DNA of 12,413 nucleotides from Candidatus Omnitrophota bacterium (GTDB lineage: Bacteria > Omnitrophota > Gorgyraeia > Gorgyraeales > Gorgyraeaceae): the NCBI GenBank assembly GCA_018901615.1, contig JAHIEN010000115.1, positions 1-12,413 on the forward strand, read 5' to 3'. How positions within the stretch are numbered: position 1 is the stretch's first letter; every line of letters begins with the position of its first letter. A model generated the notes under the pieces. It saw only the letters and a list, made by a program, of their open reading frames with translations, did no database searches and was not told where the DNA came from. Below are positions 6,001 to 12,413 of the stretch, in pieces. The position numbers were made by a program, and so were the translations under genes.

Positions 6001-6039
6001 GCAAGTTATGTCCTGAACTCATCGAAGGACATAACTTGC
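6001..6039. repeat. Perfect 14-bp hairpin after the NIL-ferredoxin gene
   Basis: GCAAGTTATGTCCT (6001-6014) and AGGACATAACTTGC (6026-6039) are exact inverted copies around an 11-base loop. It lies seven bases beyond the stop codon of the NIL-ferredoxin gene, at the end of unit 1. No T-run follows on either strand, so intrinsic termination is not supported; it may protect the 3' end of the mRNA. Confidence 0.7.
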
Positions 6040-6046
6040 GTGCTCA

Positions 6047-6454
6047 TTAAAAATGCAGCTCCATTGCGCGCGGCGGACAGGCCTTTATGCATAACTCGCA
6101 CGCTATACACTTCTCGCTATAAAAAAGAACCTTGCGCGTAACAGGATCTATTACAAGGGCATCTGTCGGGCATATCGGCACACACGCGCCGCAATGAGTG
6201 CACTTTGTCTCGTTTCTCTTTATGTCCTTGGAAAGAGGATGGATTGTCACGCCTATGGATTTCGCGTACTTAAGGGCCTTTTCAAAATTCCTATCCTCTC
6301 CGGTCAACTCAAGCACCAGGAGCCCCTCTTCTCTTGGAGTAACATATGCCTTAAGTATATTGAACTGCAGGTCAAAATCTTTCACCATCTTGTATACTAT
6401 TGGCTGGTCAACGAGTCTATGCGGAAATTTTAATACGATTCGTTTGGATAACAC
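6047..6454 (-). CDS. NIL-domain ferredoxin (2[4Fe-4S])
   Basis: The N-terminal NIL domain covers roughly residues 4-75 (KRIVLKFPHRLVDQP, then LLVLELTGEDRNFEKALKYA). It is followed by two [4Fe-4S] motifs: CTHCGACVPICP (C85, C88, C91, C95) and CIACELCIKACP (C116, C119, C122, C126). NIL-ferredoxins of this architecture, together with COG1900/DUF39, were linked by Methanosarcina genetics to making homocysteine from sulfide and aspartate semialdehyde. The directly upstream UPF0280 gene supports that role. I chose the GTG at 6454 because a GGAGG lies five bases before it and the protein then starts MLSKRIVLKFP; an in-frame ATG at 6466 and a GTG at 6475 are alternatives that add four or seven residues. 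An accessory electron carrier for the hydrogenase is the alternative role. Confidence 0.88.
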   Translation of the reverse strand: MLSKRIVLKFPHRLVDQPIVYKMVKDFDLQFNILKAYVTPREEGLLVLELTGEDRNFEKALKYAKSIGVTIHPLSKDIKRNETKCTHCGACVPICPTDALVIDPVTRKVLFYSEKCIACELCIKACPPRAMELHF

Positions 6455-6485
6455 AACTACCTCCATCCAATCCACCTTAGGCGGA

Positions 6486-7217
6486 TTACGCTAATGTTAC
6501 GTCTCCTGACACTCCAAAATCTTTGCCTAAGATTATTAGTGCGCCCTGGACGCCTTTTACAGAAAGGGCAAAGTCAAGGACAGCCTTAATATCTTCGGAC
6601 TTTTTTACCCTGTTACAGGCAGCTGTTGCAACAGCGTCAGCCAGCGATGTAGATTTAGATATTATAACACAGGCATCAGCTTTTCCAAAGCTTAAAGAAT
6701 GGCCTGTTGAACCGGACGAAGCACAGATGCCAAGAGGGGTCTGGCCTGGTTTTACTTTTATAAAAAGCCTGTTACTTAAAGGCGAATCTCCGGCAAAAAC
6801 AGCTACGGTACGCTCTATAGCTGATTTTATAAAAATATCTCCTCCGTTTTCTATTATTACCTGTCCAGTATATTGCAAAAGCCTTTTACCGATAAATTCT
6901 GAAATAGCCCCTGCCACGCTGGCCATAGGGCCTACGCCTGCCAGTTTTGAAGCGAACGTCATATCTTTTACAATATCAGGCGCATCCATATTTAGCTTCA
7001 TAGGCTCCAGGCTTGTCTTAAATCCAGGGTGCTTTTTTATGTGGGCCTCTATCTGGCTTCGGTATTCTTTTGCCAGGGCCTCCGCAGCCTTACAAACATC
7101 CTTTTCCGCAGAGACAAAAAGATCTGTTTCTCCCACAATAACTTCCCGCGTAATAAGTCCATTGCTATTGACCCATTTCCTATAGAATCTTTCCTGATAA
7201 TCTTTGCTTTTCGCCAT
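6486..7217 (-). CDS. UPF0280 family protein (COG2122, ApbE-like fold)
   Basis: This protein of about 243 residues matches the UPF0280 family: it begins MAKSKDYQERFYRKWVNSN, has the LEPMKLNMDAPDIVKDMTFA block, the MASVAGAISEFIGKRLL block, IIENGGDIFIK, and the GICASSGSTGHSLSFGKADAC segment. The family is structurally related to ApbE flavin transferases but its reaction is unproven. As I recall, COG2122 was tied genetically to homocysteine formation in Methanosarcina together with COG1900 and a NIL-ferredoxin. Its adjacency to a NIL-ferredoxin here agrees. The ATG at 7217 has AGGG seven bases upstream and gives the conserved start; a TTG at 7244 would overlap hypA. Eleven bases separate the stop from the earliest possible start of the next gene. 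Confidence 0.88.
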   Translation of the reverse strand: MAKSKDYQERFYRKWVNSNGLITREVIVGETDLFVSAEKDVCKAAEALAKEYRSQIEAHIKKHPGFKTSLEPMKLNMDAPDIVKDMTFASKLAGVGPMASVAGAISEFIGKRLLQYTGQVIIENGGDIFIKSAIERTVAVFAGDSPLSNRLFIKVKPGQTPLGICASSGSTGHSLSFGKADACVIISKSTSLADAVATAACNRVKKSEDIKAVLDFALSVKGVQGALIILGKDFGVSGDVTLA

Positions 7218-7236
7218 ATCAAGACCCTGTCTCGAT

Positions 7237-7578
7237 CTAAACAATCTCTACGGATTCTACGCAGATCCCTGAACCTGAGATAATATCATTTACCCTGCTG
7301 CCGCAATCAGGACAGCCTGAGAATCCTTCTTTTGTTGAAAATTCGCATCCGCAGGATTTGCATTTGAATTTAGCCTCGACCTTTTTAAAATTAAGTTTGG
7401 CGCTTTCAAAATGTGTGCCTCTTACCCGCTCTCTAAAATGAAATTCAAAATGTTCAGGGGTCACATGCTCTAATTCACCTATAAGTATATTCACACATTT
7501 AATCTTTAAATTTTTAGAACCCTTGAGCTTGGCATTTATCGCGCACAATATATCATCCACTAGTCCTATTTCATGCAT
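7237..7578 (-). CDS. hypA: Hydrogenase maturation nickel metallochaperone HypA
   Basis: HypA delivers nickel to the hydrogenase large subunit, normally together with the GTPase HypB. The 113-residue protein starts MHEIGLVDDI with the conserved nickel-binding H2 and E3. It has the zinc site CKSC (C73, C76) and CPDC (C89, C92) in the expected C-terminal region. Length is standard. AAAGGA lies about five bases before the ATG at 7578, and the gene begins 21 bases after the hypE stop. No hypB is present beside it, which is unusual for a hyp cluster but not unknown. The C-terminus ends SVEIV. Confidence 0.95.
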   Translation of the reverse strand: MHEIGLVDDILCAINAKLKGSKNLKIKCVNILIGELEHVTPEHFEFHFRERVRGTHFESAKLNFKKVEAKFKCKSCGCEFSTKEGFSGCPDCGSRVNDIISGSGICVESVEIV

Positions 7579-7599
7579 AATTTTCCTTTATCCTGGCCC

Positions 7600-8595
7600 T
7601 TAGCAGATACGCGGGAGCTGTTCTCCGCTTAGCATGTCAACAATCCTTTTGCCGCCGATCCTTGTTTTCAGATATACCCTTTTATTGCGTTCTTTCTTGA
7701 CTTCCCCTATTATTACGCTTTTTCTACCAAGAGGGTGTTTCTTCATTATAGACAACACCTTGCCTTCAGCTTCAGGAGCGACAATAACAACGACCTTGCC
7801 CTCATTAGCCATATAAAGCGGGTCCATGCCCAATGCCTCGCACAATACCCTTACCGATTCCTTGATAGGAATTTTTGACTCTTCTATACCTATATTATAA
7901 CCGGAATCTATGGCTATCTCATTTAATGTAGTAGCAAGCCCGCCGCGAGTAGGGTCTCGCATGAACTTTATACCTTTATTTAATATAGCTGATGTAAGGC
8001 CATTAAGCGGCGCGCAATCGCTGGAGATCTTTGCCTTGAATTTTAGCTCCTCCCTGGCCAGAAGCACTGCCGCTCCATGTTCGCCTATTGTCCCGCTTAT
8101 TATCACCTTATCTCCTGGCCTTATGCGTTCGATAGATAAAGACGCGCCTTGATAAATGTCCCCTACGCCGGATGTAGTTATAAAAACTTTATCCGCCGCG
8201 CCTTTTTCAACGACCTTAAAATCTCCTGTGATTATATCGACTCCTGCCTTTTTGCATGTCATCTTTACCGATAATACTATCTTTTCCAGGTCGCTGTAAC
8301 CAAACCCTTCCTCTACAATAACAGCGCAGGATAAATACCTCGGCCTTGCGCCGCTCACGCATAGATCATTTACCGTGCCGCAGATCGACAGTTTTCCTAT
8401 ATCCCCTCCGGGGAAAAATATCGGGCTGACAACGAATGAATCAGTTGTAAACGCAAGTCTCGAACCTGTCTTAAAAATAGCCGCGTCTCCCAATTTATTC
8501 AAAAGAGGATTACCCAGTTCTTTGACAAATAACTTCTTTATCAAATCATGCATCAATCTTCCGCCGCTTCCGTGTGATAACGTTATTTTGGTCAT
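7600..8595 (-). CDS. hypE: Hydrogenase maturation protein HypE
   Basis: HypE dehydrates the carbamoyl group attached to its C-terminal cysteine by HypF, giving the thiocyanate that is the source of the CN ligands of the NiFe site. The 331-residue protein is of the AIR-synthase/PurM fold: it begins ITLSHGSGGRLMHDLI, has FTTDSFVVSPIFFPGGDIG and a FMRDPTRGGLATTLNEIA block, and ends in the diagnostic PRIC, so the acceptor C331 is present. The start ATG overlaps the TGA of hypD. All recognisable catalytic elements are intact. Confidence 0.96.
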   Translation of the reverse strand: MTKITLSHGSGGRLMHDLIKKLFVKELGNPLLNKLGDAAIFKTGSRLAFTTDSFVVSPIFFPGGDIGKLSICGTVNDLCVSGARPRYLSCAVIVEEGFGYSDLEKIVLSVKMTCKKAGVDIITGDFKVVEKGAADKVFITTSGVGDIYQGASLSIERIRPGDKVIISGTIGEHGAAVLLAREELKFKAKISSDCAPLNGLTSAILNKGIKFMRDPTRGGLATTLNEIAIDSGYNIGIEESKIPIKESVRVLCEALGMDPLYMANEGKVVVIVAPEAEGKVLSIMKKHPLGRKSVIIGEVKKERNKRVYLKTRIGGKRIVDMLSGEQLPRIC

Positions 8596-9680
8596 ATTCT
8601 ATGTTTATAGTAGGCGGCGCACGTGCCTTCGCTCGAAACCATGCACGCGCCTTTTGGTTTTTCAGGAGTGCATGTCTTTGCAAACGAAGGGCAATCAAAA
8701 GGCGCTTTTAAGCCTTTCAGGATACTGCCGCATATACAGCCTGTGTCAGGCCTTGTCTTTACAGGCTTGATCGAAAAAACCCTTTCAGCGTCAAAACCTG
8801 AATATTTTCTATTAAGGAAAAGGCCGCTCTCTCTGATTGTTCCAATGCCCCGCCATTCAGAATCCTTAACTGAAAAAACCTCGTTTATTAACGCCAGCGC
8901 CTTTTTGTTGCCGGAATCTTTTGCCACTCTAGTGTACTGATTTTCAACTTTTGGTCTTTTTGATCTTATCTGTTCTAAAACCATCCATATGCCCTGCAGT
9001 ATATCTACTGGTTCAAACCCGGCTATAACGCATGGGATTTTATATTTACCAGCTATAAGCGTGTAAGGTTTTATTCCTATGATAGTACTCACGTGAGCCG
9101 GGCACAGAAACCCGTCTATTTTTACATCCCCGTCTTTTACCAGCGCTTCCATCGCGGGTAAAATGACTTTATGCCCTGAAAATACAAAAAAGTTCTTCAG
9201 TTTTTTCTTTCTAGCGTATACAAGACTGGCGGCAACCGTGGGAGAAGTAGTCTCAAATCCTATGCCCAAAAAAATCACTTTTTTGCCTGGATTTTTTTGA
9301 GCAAGCTCTATTGCGTCCAGCGCAGAATATACTATTCTAACATGCCTTCCTTTTGCCTTTTCTTCCATAAGGCTGGAATCCGAACCAGGCACTCTTGCCA
9401 TATCTCCGAAAGTCGTCAAAATAACTTCAGGCTTTTTTGAAAAGGCCATGGCTTTATCAATATACGACTTGGGCGTAACACAAACAGGGCAGCCAGGCCC
9501 TGAGATAAGATTGATATTAGCTGGCAGCATGTCTTTTATGCCAAAATTACATATGGACATTGTGTGAGTGCCGCATACCTCCATTATGCTTAGAGGCCTT
9601 AAGCCTTCTGCCTTTTTTGAAACAGCATGTGCTAAATTTTTAGCGATCTTATTATCCCTGAACTCGTCTATGTATTTCAT
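8592..9680 (-). CDS. hypD: Hydrogenase maturation protein HypD
   Basis: HypD with HypC forms the scaffold on which Fe(CN)2CO is assembled. The 362-residue protein shows IMEVCGTHTMSIC (C36), SGPGCPVCVTP (C64, C67), GFETTSPTVA and GFEPVDILQG. A C-terminal cysteine-rich part (C315, C317, C330, C337, C346, C354) holds the [4Fe-4S] ligands and additional cysteines. Length and motif order are standard. The start ATG overlaps the stop of hypC by four bases and the stop overlaps the start of hypE, so hypC-D-E are a coupled block. Confidence 0.96.
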   Translation of the reverse strand: MKYIDEFRDNKIAKNLAHAVSKKAEGLRPLSIMEVCGTHTMSICNFGIKDMLPANINLISGPGCPVCVTPKSYIDKAMAFSKKPEVILTTFGDMARVPGSDSSLMEEKAKGRHVRIVYSALDAIELAQKNPGKKVIFLGIGFETTSPTVAASLVYARKKKLKNFFVFSGHKVILPAMEALVKDGDVKIDGFLCPAHVSTIIGIKPYTLIAGKYKIPCVIAGFEPVDILQGIWMVLEQIRSKRPKVENQYTRVAKDSGNKKALALINEVFSVKDSEWRGIGTIRESGLFLNRKYSGFDAERVFSIKPVKTRPDTGCICGSILKGLKAPFDCPSFAKTCTPEKPKGACMVSSEGTCAAYYKHRI

Positions 9681-9886
9681 TGGATTTCTTCTAGGATCCG
9701 CAGGGTCTCTTCAGCTCTTTTAGGATCAAGTTTTTCTATGGCGAATCCCGCATGGACCATGACATAATCTCCGATCCTGGGATTATTCAAAAAATTTATA
9801 CCGATCCTGCGCTCTACCCTCCCGGCAGACACGATCGCCCTATCGCCTTCTATTTTCAAAATCTTCATCGGAATCGCCAGGCACAT
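9677..9886 (-). CDS. hypC: Hydrogenase maturation chaperone HypC
   Basis: HypC carries iron and CO2-derived ligands, partners HypD, and later docks on the hydrogenase large subunit. The 69-residue protein starts MCLAIPMKIL; the motif MCLAIP with C2 is diagnostic. GDYVMVHAGFAIEKLD is the conserved OB-fold segment. It begins 11 bases after the hypF stop and ends in an ATGA overlap with hypD. The last residues (KRAEETLRILEEIQ) form the usual helix. Confidence 0.96.
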   Translation of the reverse strand: MCLAIPMKILKIEGDRAIVSAGRVERRIGINFLNNPRIGDYVMVHAGFAIEKLDPKRAEETLRILEEIQ

Positions 9887-9897
9887 ATCTATCGCCC

Positions 9898-11076
9898 CTA
9901 AGCCATCACTGCCTGGCCCAAAGCAATATTACCGTCGTGAGCAGGCAGTCGTTTATGACAATATACACTGAATCCCTCTTTTTCCAGAAGAGGCCTAATG
10001 CATGCTGTCAGATATCTATTCTGAAATACTCCGCCGCTCAGGCAGACCTTGCTTACCCTGTATTTCTTTCTTAAAAAACAGCAGGTATCTTTTATCATAC
10101 AGCAAACAGCATCGTGAAATTTTAATGAGATCTCGGCTTTACTCTTCTTACTCTTCAAATCTTTGACAACACCTTTGATCACAGGCGCCCAGTCAATTAT
10201 AATTAATCCTTTTCTGTCTAAATACTTAAAATTGTATCTTTTGTTACAGCTGATAGCTGATGGCTGCCTGCCCCGTACCCTTGTGGTGCGGGGATGGCTG
10301 ATAGCTTTCTCTAGTTCAATAGCAGCCTGGCCTTCGTATTCTACTTCTCCGCAAATGCCGATCATTGCCGCCACAGCGTCAAAAAGCCTTCCCATGCTCG
10401 ATGTAAGGGGTGAATTTATCTTCTTATCTATAAGCTGGGCAATAAACTCTATTGACTTTTTATCTAACCTGTTAGAAAATTCTCCGGCTGAACTGTAAAG
10501 CCCTGGGCCGTATATATCATAAAGATAGCTGAACGCCATGCGCCATGGCTCTCTAATAGCTGCTTCAGCGCCAGGCATCCGAATATATTTTAAATGCGCC
10601 GCCCTTTTAAATTTTTTCGGAGCACCGATAAAAAACTCTCCGCCCCAGATATTCCCGTCTGAGCCAAGGCCTGTGCCGTCAAACGCAACGCCTATTACCT
10701 TGCCTTTAACTTCATTATCAGCTATACAGCTCGCTATGTGGGCTTCGTGATGCTGGATTTGATTCACCCTCAGCCCTTCTCGCCCAGAGCGAAGTCGGGG
10801 GGCATTCTTGACCATTTCAAACGCGTGCCTGCTGGCCGTGTATTCAGGATGAAGATCACAGGCTATTATTTCCGGCTTAATTCCGATCCTGCGCTGAACT
10901 CTCTTTATATGCTGTTGGAAATTCTCAAAATTTTCTATGTCGCTCAGGTTTCCAAAAGACTCACAAAAATAGGCCTTATCTTTTTTCAAAAAACAAAAAC
11001 TACCTTTTGACTGCGCGCCAAGAGCGAGGATATTCCTCTTTTTTCTGTCTGATAACTTGATATTTATATAATCCAT
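9898..11076 (-). CDS. hypF: Truncated HypF: standalone Kae1-like carbamoyltransferase domain
   Basis: Full HypF (about 750 residues) has acylphosphatase, zinc-finger, YrdC-like and Kae1-like carbamoyltransferase domains. Only the last is here (392 aa from the ATG at 11076). It matches from ILALGAQSKGSFCFLKKDKA, through DLHPEYTASRHAFE, IQHHEAHIAS, AFDGTGLGSDGNIWGGEF and EPWRMAF, to CLSGGVFQNRYL and AHDGNIALGQAVMA, with the H-x-x-x-H metal site of Kae1 folds visible (QHHEAH). The preceding DNA is an intact unrelated gene, so no remnant of the N-terminal domains remains upstream. A TTG at 11139 in the same frame overlaps that gene and adds 21 residues with no family similarity. The chain has two odd in-frame insertions, PRLRSGREGLR and SHPRTTRVRGRQPSA. 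Carbamoyl-adenylate must be made elsewhere if it is functional. Confidence 0.9.
   Translation of the reverse strand: MDYINIKLSDRKKRNILALGAQSKGSFCFLKKDKAYFCESFGNLSDIENFENFQQHIKRVQRRIGIKPEIIACDLHPEYTASRHAFEMVKNAPRLRSGREGLRVNQIQHHEAHIASCIADNEVKGKVIGVAFDGTGLGSDGNIWGGEFFIGAPKKFKRAAHLKYIRMPGAEAAIREPWRMAFSYLYDIYGPGLYSSAGEFSNRLDKKSIEFIAQLIDKKINSPLTSSMGRLFDAVAAMIGICGEVEYEGQAAIELEKAISHPRTTRVRGRQPSAISCNKRYNFKYLDRKGLIIIDWAPVIKGVVKDLKSKKSKAEISLKFHDAVCCMIKDTCCFLRKKYRVSKVCLSGGVFQNRYLTACIRPLLEKEGFSVYCHKRLPAHDGNIALGQAVMA
10249..10306. repeat. Hairpin-centred repeat inserted in frame within hypF
   Basis: GCTGATAGCT occurs at 10249-10258 and again at 10297-10306 in the same orientation, 48 bases (16 codons) apart. 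Between them CCCCGTACC and GGTGCGGGG form a near-perfect hairpin, with one G-T type mismatch. The segment is translated as the low-complexity stretch SHPRTTRVRGRQPSA in a part of HypF that is a variable loop, so it looks like a repeat element tolerated inside the gene. Confidence 0.6.
10766..10805. repeat. Possible second repeat insertion within hypF
   Basis: This GC-rich segment, read on the minus strand, starts near CGACTTCGCTCTGGGCGAG and encodes PRLRSGREGLR. That arginine-rich stretch interrupts the link between the DLHPEYTASRHAFE block and the QHHEAH block, where the family normally has a short connection. It shares the TTCGCTC theme with the intergenic repeats at 5841 and 5963. The boundaries are uncertain. 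Confidence 0.35.
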
Positions 11077-11104
11077 ATTAAAAGTTAACGGGGCCCGGAG
11101 GTGG

Positions 11105-12139
11105 TCAACGTAATCTGTCCTTTGCCTGCCTGGAGACAAGAGTAAGTTTTTTAATAATAATATCTACCAGATCCTGGGTAAGAGTACCCATCCCACAGCT
11201 TGGCGTGATAAGGGAACGGGTCAATAATAAATCTCGGGGGATCTTTTTTTTCTCCAGTTTATCTATTTCCGCGGAAAGCCTGGAAAAAAGCGTTTCTTCT
11301 GTCTCCTTTATAACTGCTGGAGATGTAGGGATTATGCCCCATGCAAGATAGCCGCCTCTTTTCAAAAATTTTAAGATCTCTTCCGGATAAAGCGAAAGGC
11401 CTTCGGCATAAGAATACGCGTCAAAATTTATGATGTCCACTTCTGTCTCTGCCAGAAGAGACCAGTCTGTATTGCCGCAACAATGAATCGCGCTCAATGC
11501 GCCTTCGGAATGTATCTTGTCTATGAGGGAATTAAGCATCAAAATGACTTCCCGGCGTTCTATGCTCACAAAACTCGAACCAAAATTTGTCAGGTAAGGT
11601 TCGTCGATAAATATGATGACATTACTGGATATCTTTTTAAATTCTTCTATCTGAAAGCCAGCTTTTATCTCCAGAAGTCTTATAAGGCCTTCTTTAAGCG
11701 CGTCATTATATAAAATTGATTTACCTTTTTCATCGACCACGCTAAGACCGAAACTGACAGGGCCTATGACCTGACCTTTTACATAATCAGGGTTGAATCC
11801 TCCTGCCAGCTCAAGAAACTTATAAAACCCTTCTGCGAATTCTCTCGAAAGACCAAGCGATTTATAGTCGCCGGCTAGGTATGCCTCGTATATACTGCCC
11901 AGCCCTTCGCTCAGATCTTTAGTCGTATCCACGAATATTTTGCGCTTATTCTCGTCTATAACCAACCCGGGCAGGCCTTCCGCAAACTGTACATACATAT
12001 TTTCTTTAAAGCCTTTTTTGGGAAGCTGCGGCCAGAAAGGTATGTCAAATCTACTGCATATCTCCCTGACGCCTTTTTCAGCGTCTAGATATGGCAGGCT
12101 GCCTATACCCGTAGTTAGAAATCTCTCTTTTATCTTCAT
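11105..12139 (-). CDS. MetE-core/UROD-fold methyltransferase, probable folate-independent methionine synthase
   Basis: This 344-residue protein is a single beta-alpha barrel of the MetE C-terminal/UROD superfamily, half the size of MetE. Zinc ligands of MetE appear conserved: HCCGN with H219 and C221, and TPSCGMGTL with C315, like the NPDCGLKTR motif of MetE. A FIDEPYL segment and the N-terminal TTGIGSLPYLDAEKG and PFWPQLPKKGFKENMYVQF blocks are those of short anaerobe proteins described as core-MetE or MesD-like, thought to move a methyl group from a corrinoid protein, not folate, to homocysteine. The ATG at 12139 lies just eight bases after a -10 box, so no leader or Shine-Dalgarno sequence is available. 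It precedes hypF by 28 bases. True substrate is unproven; other methylcobamide transferases share the fold. Confidence 0.8.
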   Translation of the reverse strand: MKIKERFLTTGIGSLPYLDAEKGVREICSRFDIPFWPQLPKKGFKENMYVQFAEGLPGLVIDENKRKIFVDTTKDLSEGLGSIYEAYLAGDYKSLGLSREFAEGFYKFLELAGGFNPDYVKGQVIGPVSFGLSVVDEKGKSILYNDALKEGLIRLLEIKAGFQIEEFKKISSNVIIFIDEPYLTNFGSSFVSIERREVILMLNSLIDKIHSEGALSAIHCCGNTDWSLLAETEVDIINFDAYSYAEGLSLYPEEILKFLKRGGYLAWGIIPTSPAVIKETEETLFSRLSAEIDKLEKKKIPRDLLLTRSLITPSCGMGTLTQDLVDIIIKKLTLVSRQAKDRLR

Positions 12140-12147
12140 AATGATCT

Positions 12148-12176
12148 ATTTTAACACCCTGGGCCACCGCGGTCAA
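12148..12176 (-). promoter_or_regulatory. Sigma70-type promoter giving a leaderless mRNA for unit 1
   Basis: On the minus strand TTGACC (12171-12176) and TAAAAT (12148-12153) are each five-of-six matches to -35 and -10 boxes with a 17-base spacer. Only eight bases (AGATCATT) separate the -10 box from the ATG of the methyltransferase, so transcription should start at or within a base or two of the start codon. Confidence 0.7.
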
Positions 12177-12303
12177 TTTAATCCGCTATTTTAGCTGTAT
12201 TATCTGAACAGTTACACTGCACTCTTAAGCGCATAACAGGCCCTGCTCGCTCAGTCGAAGATTTGCCCCCATCTATTCCAAATCTACTTGGGGCCGCCTT
12301 TTA
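12177..12303. other. Upstream spacer without a recognisable gene
   Basis: I see no open reading frame with family character and no RNA gene here. A short CCCC/GGGG pair (around 12267 and 12290) brackets a 19-base loop. The stretch separates the unit 1 promoter from the terminal fold-back element. Confidence 0.4.
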
Positions 12304-12413
12304 GACCGCATTTTGTCGGGGGCGAGAAAACTCACCCCACACCAAACTGCCTCTGGCAGAAGGTGTGGGGCTCGAACAGTTCTCGCCCTTTTAAAAACCG
12401 CCAAAATGCGGTC
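12304..12413. repeat. Nested inverted repeat ending exactly at the window edge
   Basis: Four sets of exact inverted arms are nested: GACCGCATTTTG (12304-12315) with 12402-12413, GGGCGAGAA (12320-12328) with 12380-12388, CCCCACACC (12335-12343) with 12362-12370, and TGCC (12348-12351) with GGCA (12355-12358) around a three-base loop. The whole can fold into one long interrupted hairpin of 110 bases. It could be a MITE-like element, a REP-type repeat or a strong bidirectional terminator-like structure. No coding capacity is seen. Confidence 0.8.

Noticed and set aside
6001..6039. Intrinsic terminator for unit 1
   Set aside because: The stem is perfect but no T-run follows on the minus strand, or on the plus strand.
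6523..7185. Plus-strand frame of 220 codons opposite UPF0280
   Set aside because: It is an antisense shadow; the minus-strand product matches UPF0280 over its whole length.
11077..11139. TTG start at 11139 for hypF
   Set aside because: It overlaps the upstream gene and the additional 21 residues have no similarity to HypF; the ATG at 11076 fits the domain boundary.

Overview
The window reads as one end of a contig from a strictly anaerobic, H2-metabolising bacterium. All recognisable genes are on the minus strand, so transcription runs from high to low coordinates. Bacterial promoter elements, a Rex/CRP-type operator and many small palindromic repeats argue for a bacterium. The style (energy-converting hydrogenase, standalone methionine-synthase core, repeat-rich spacers) suggests an uncultivated anaerobic lineage such as Omnitrophota or Elusimicrobiota, but that placement is a guess, not a demonstrated result.

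Two transcription units are visible. Unit 1 (about 12176 down to 6047) starts at a strong sigma70-like promoter lying so close to the first ATG that the mRNA should be leaderless. It encodes a MetE-core/UROD-fold methyltransferase, a HypF reduced to its carbamoyltransferase domain, HypC, HypD, HypE, HypA, a UPF0280 (COG2122) protein and a NIL-domain ferredoxin. HypA/C/D/E/F mature [NiFe]-hydrogenases. The UPF0280 and NIL-ferredoxin families are linked to anaerobic homocysteine synthesis, and the first gene looks like a folate-independent methionine synthase, so hydrogenase maturation appears interleaved with a methionine pathway.

A 366-base spacer (5681-6046) separates the units. It holds two copies of a composite palindromic repeat, a near-consensus promoter and an 18-bp Rex/CRP-type operator placed downstream of the predicted transcription start, where a repressor would act.

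Unit 2 (5680 down to the left edge) encodes a membrane-bound group 4 [NiFe]-hydrogenase with an unusual input module: a beta-like Fe-S subunit and a gamma-like FAD/NAD(P)/2Fe-2S subunit as in soluble sulfhydrogenases, then a polyferredoxin, NuoH-, NuoB- and NuoC-like subunits, the [NiFe] large subunit with all metal-binding cysteines, and the start of an antiporter-like membrane subunit cut by the left edge. The simplest model is an ion-translocating H2:NAD(P)+ oxidoreductase: NAD(P)H - FAD - Fe-S chain - NiFe site, coupled to the membrane arm. A Rex operator (NADH/NAD+ sensor) would fit this.

Four consecutive junctions in unit 2 each carry a different hairpin, and hypF contains in-frame low-complexity insertions that look like the same kind of repeat. 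The right edge ends exactly at the outer arm of a 110-base nested inverted repeat, which may explain why the contig stops there. HypB, the N-terminal HypF domains, a hydrogenase maturation protease and the COG1900/DUF39 partner of the homocysteine pathway are not in the window.
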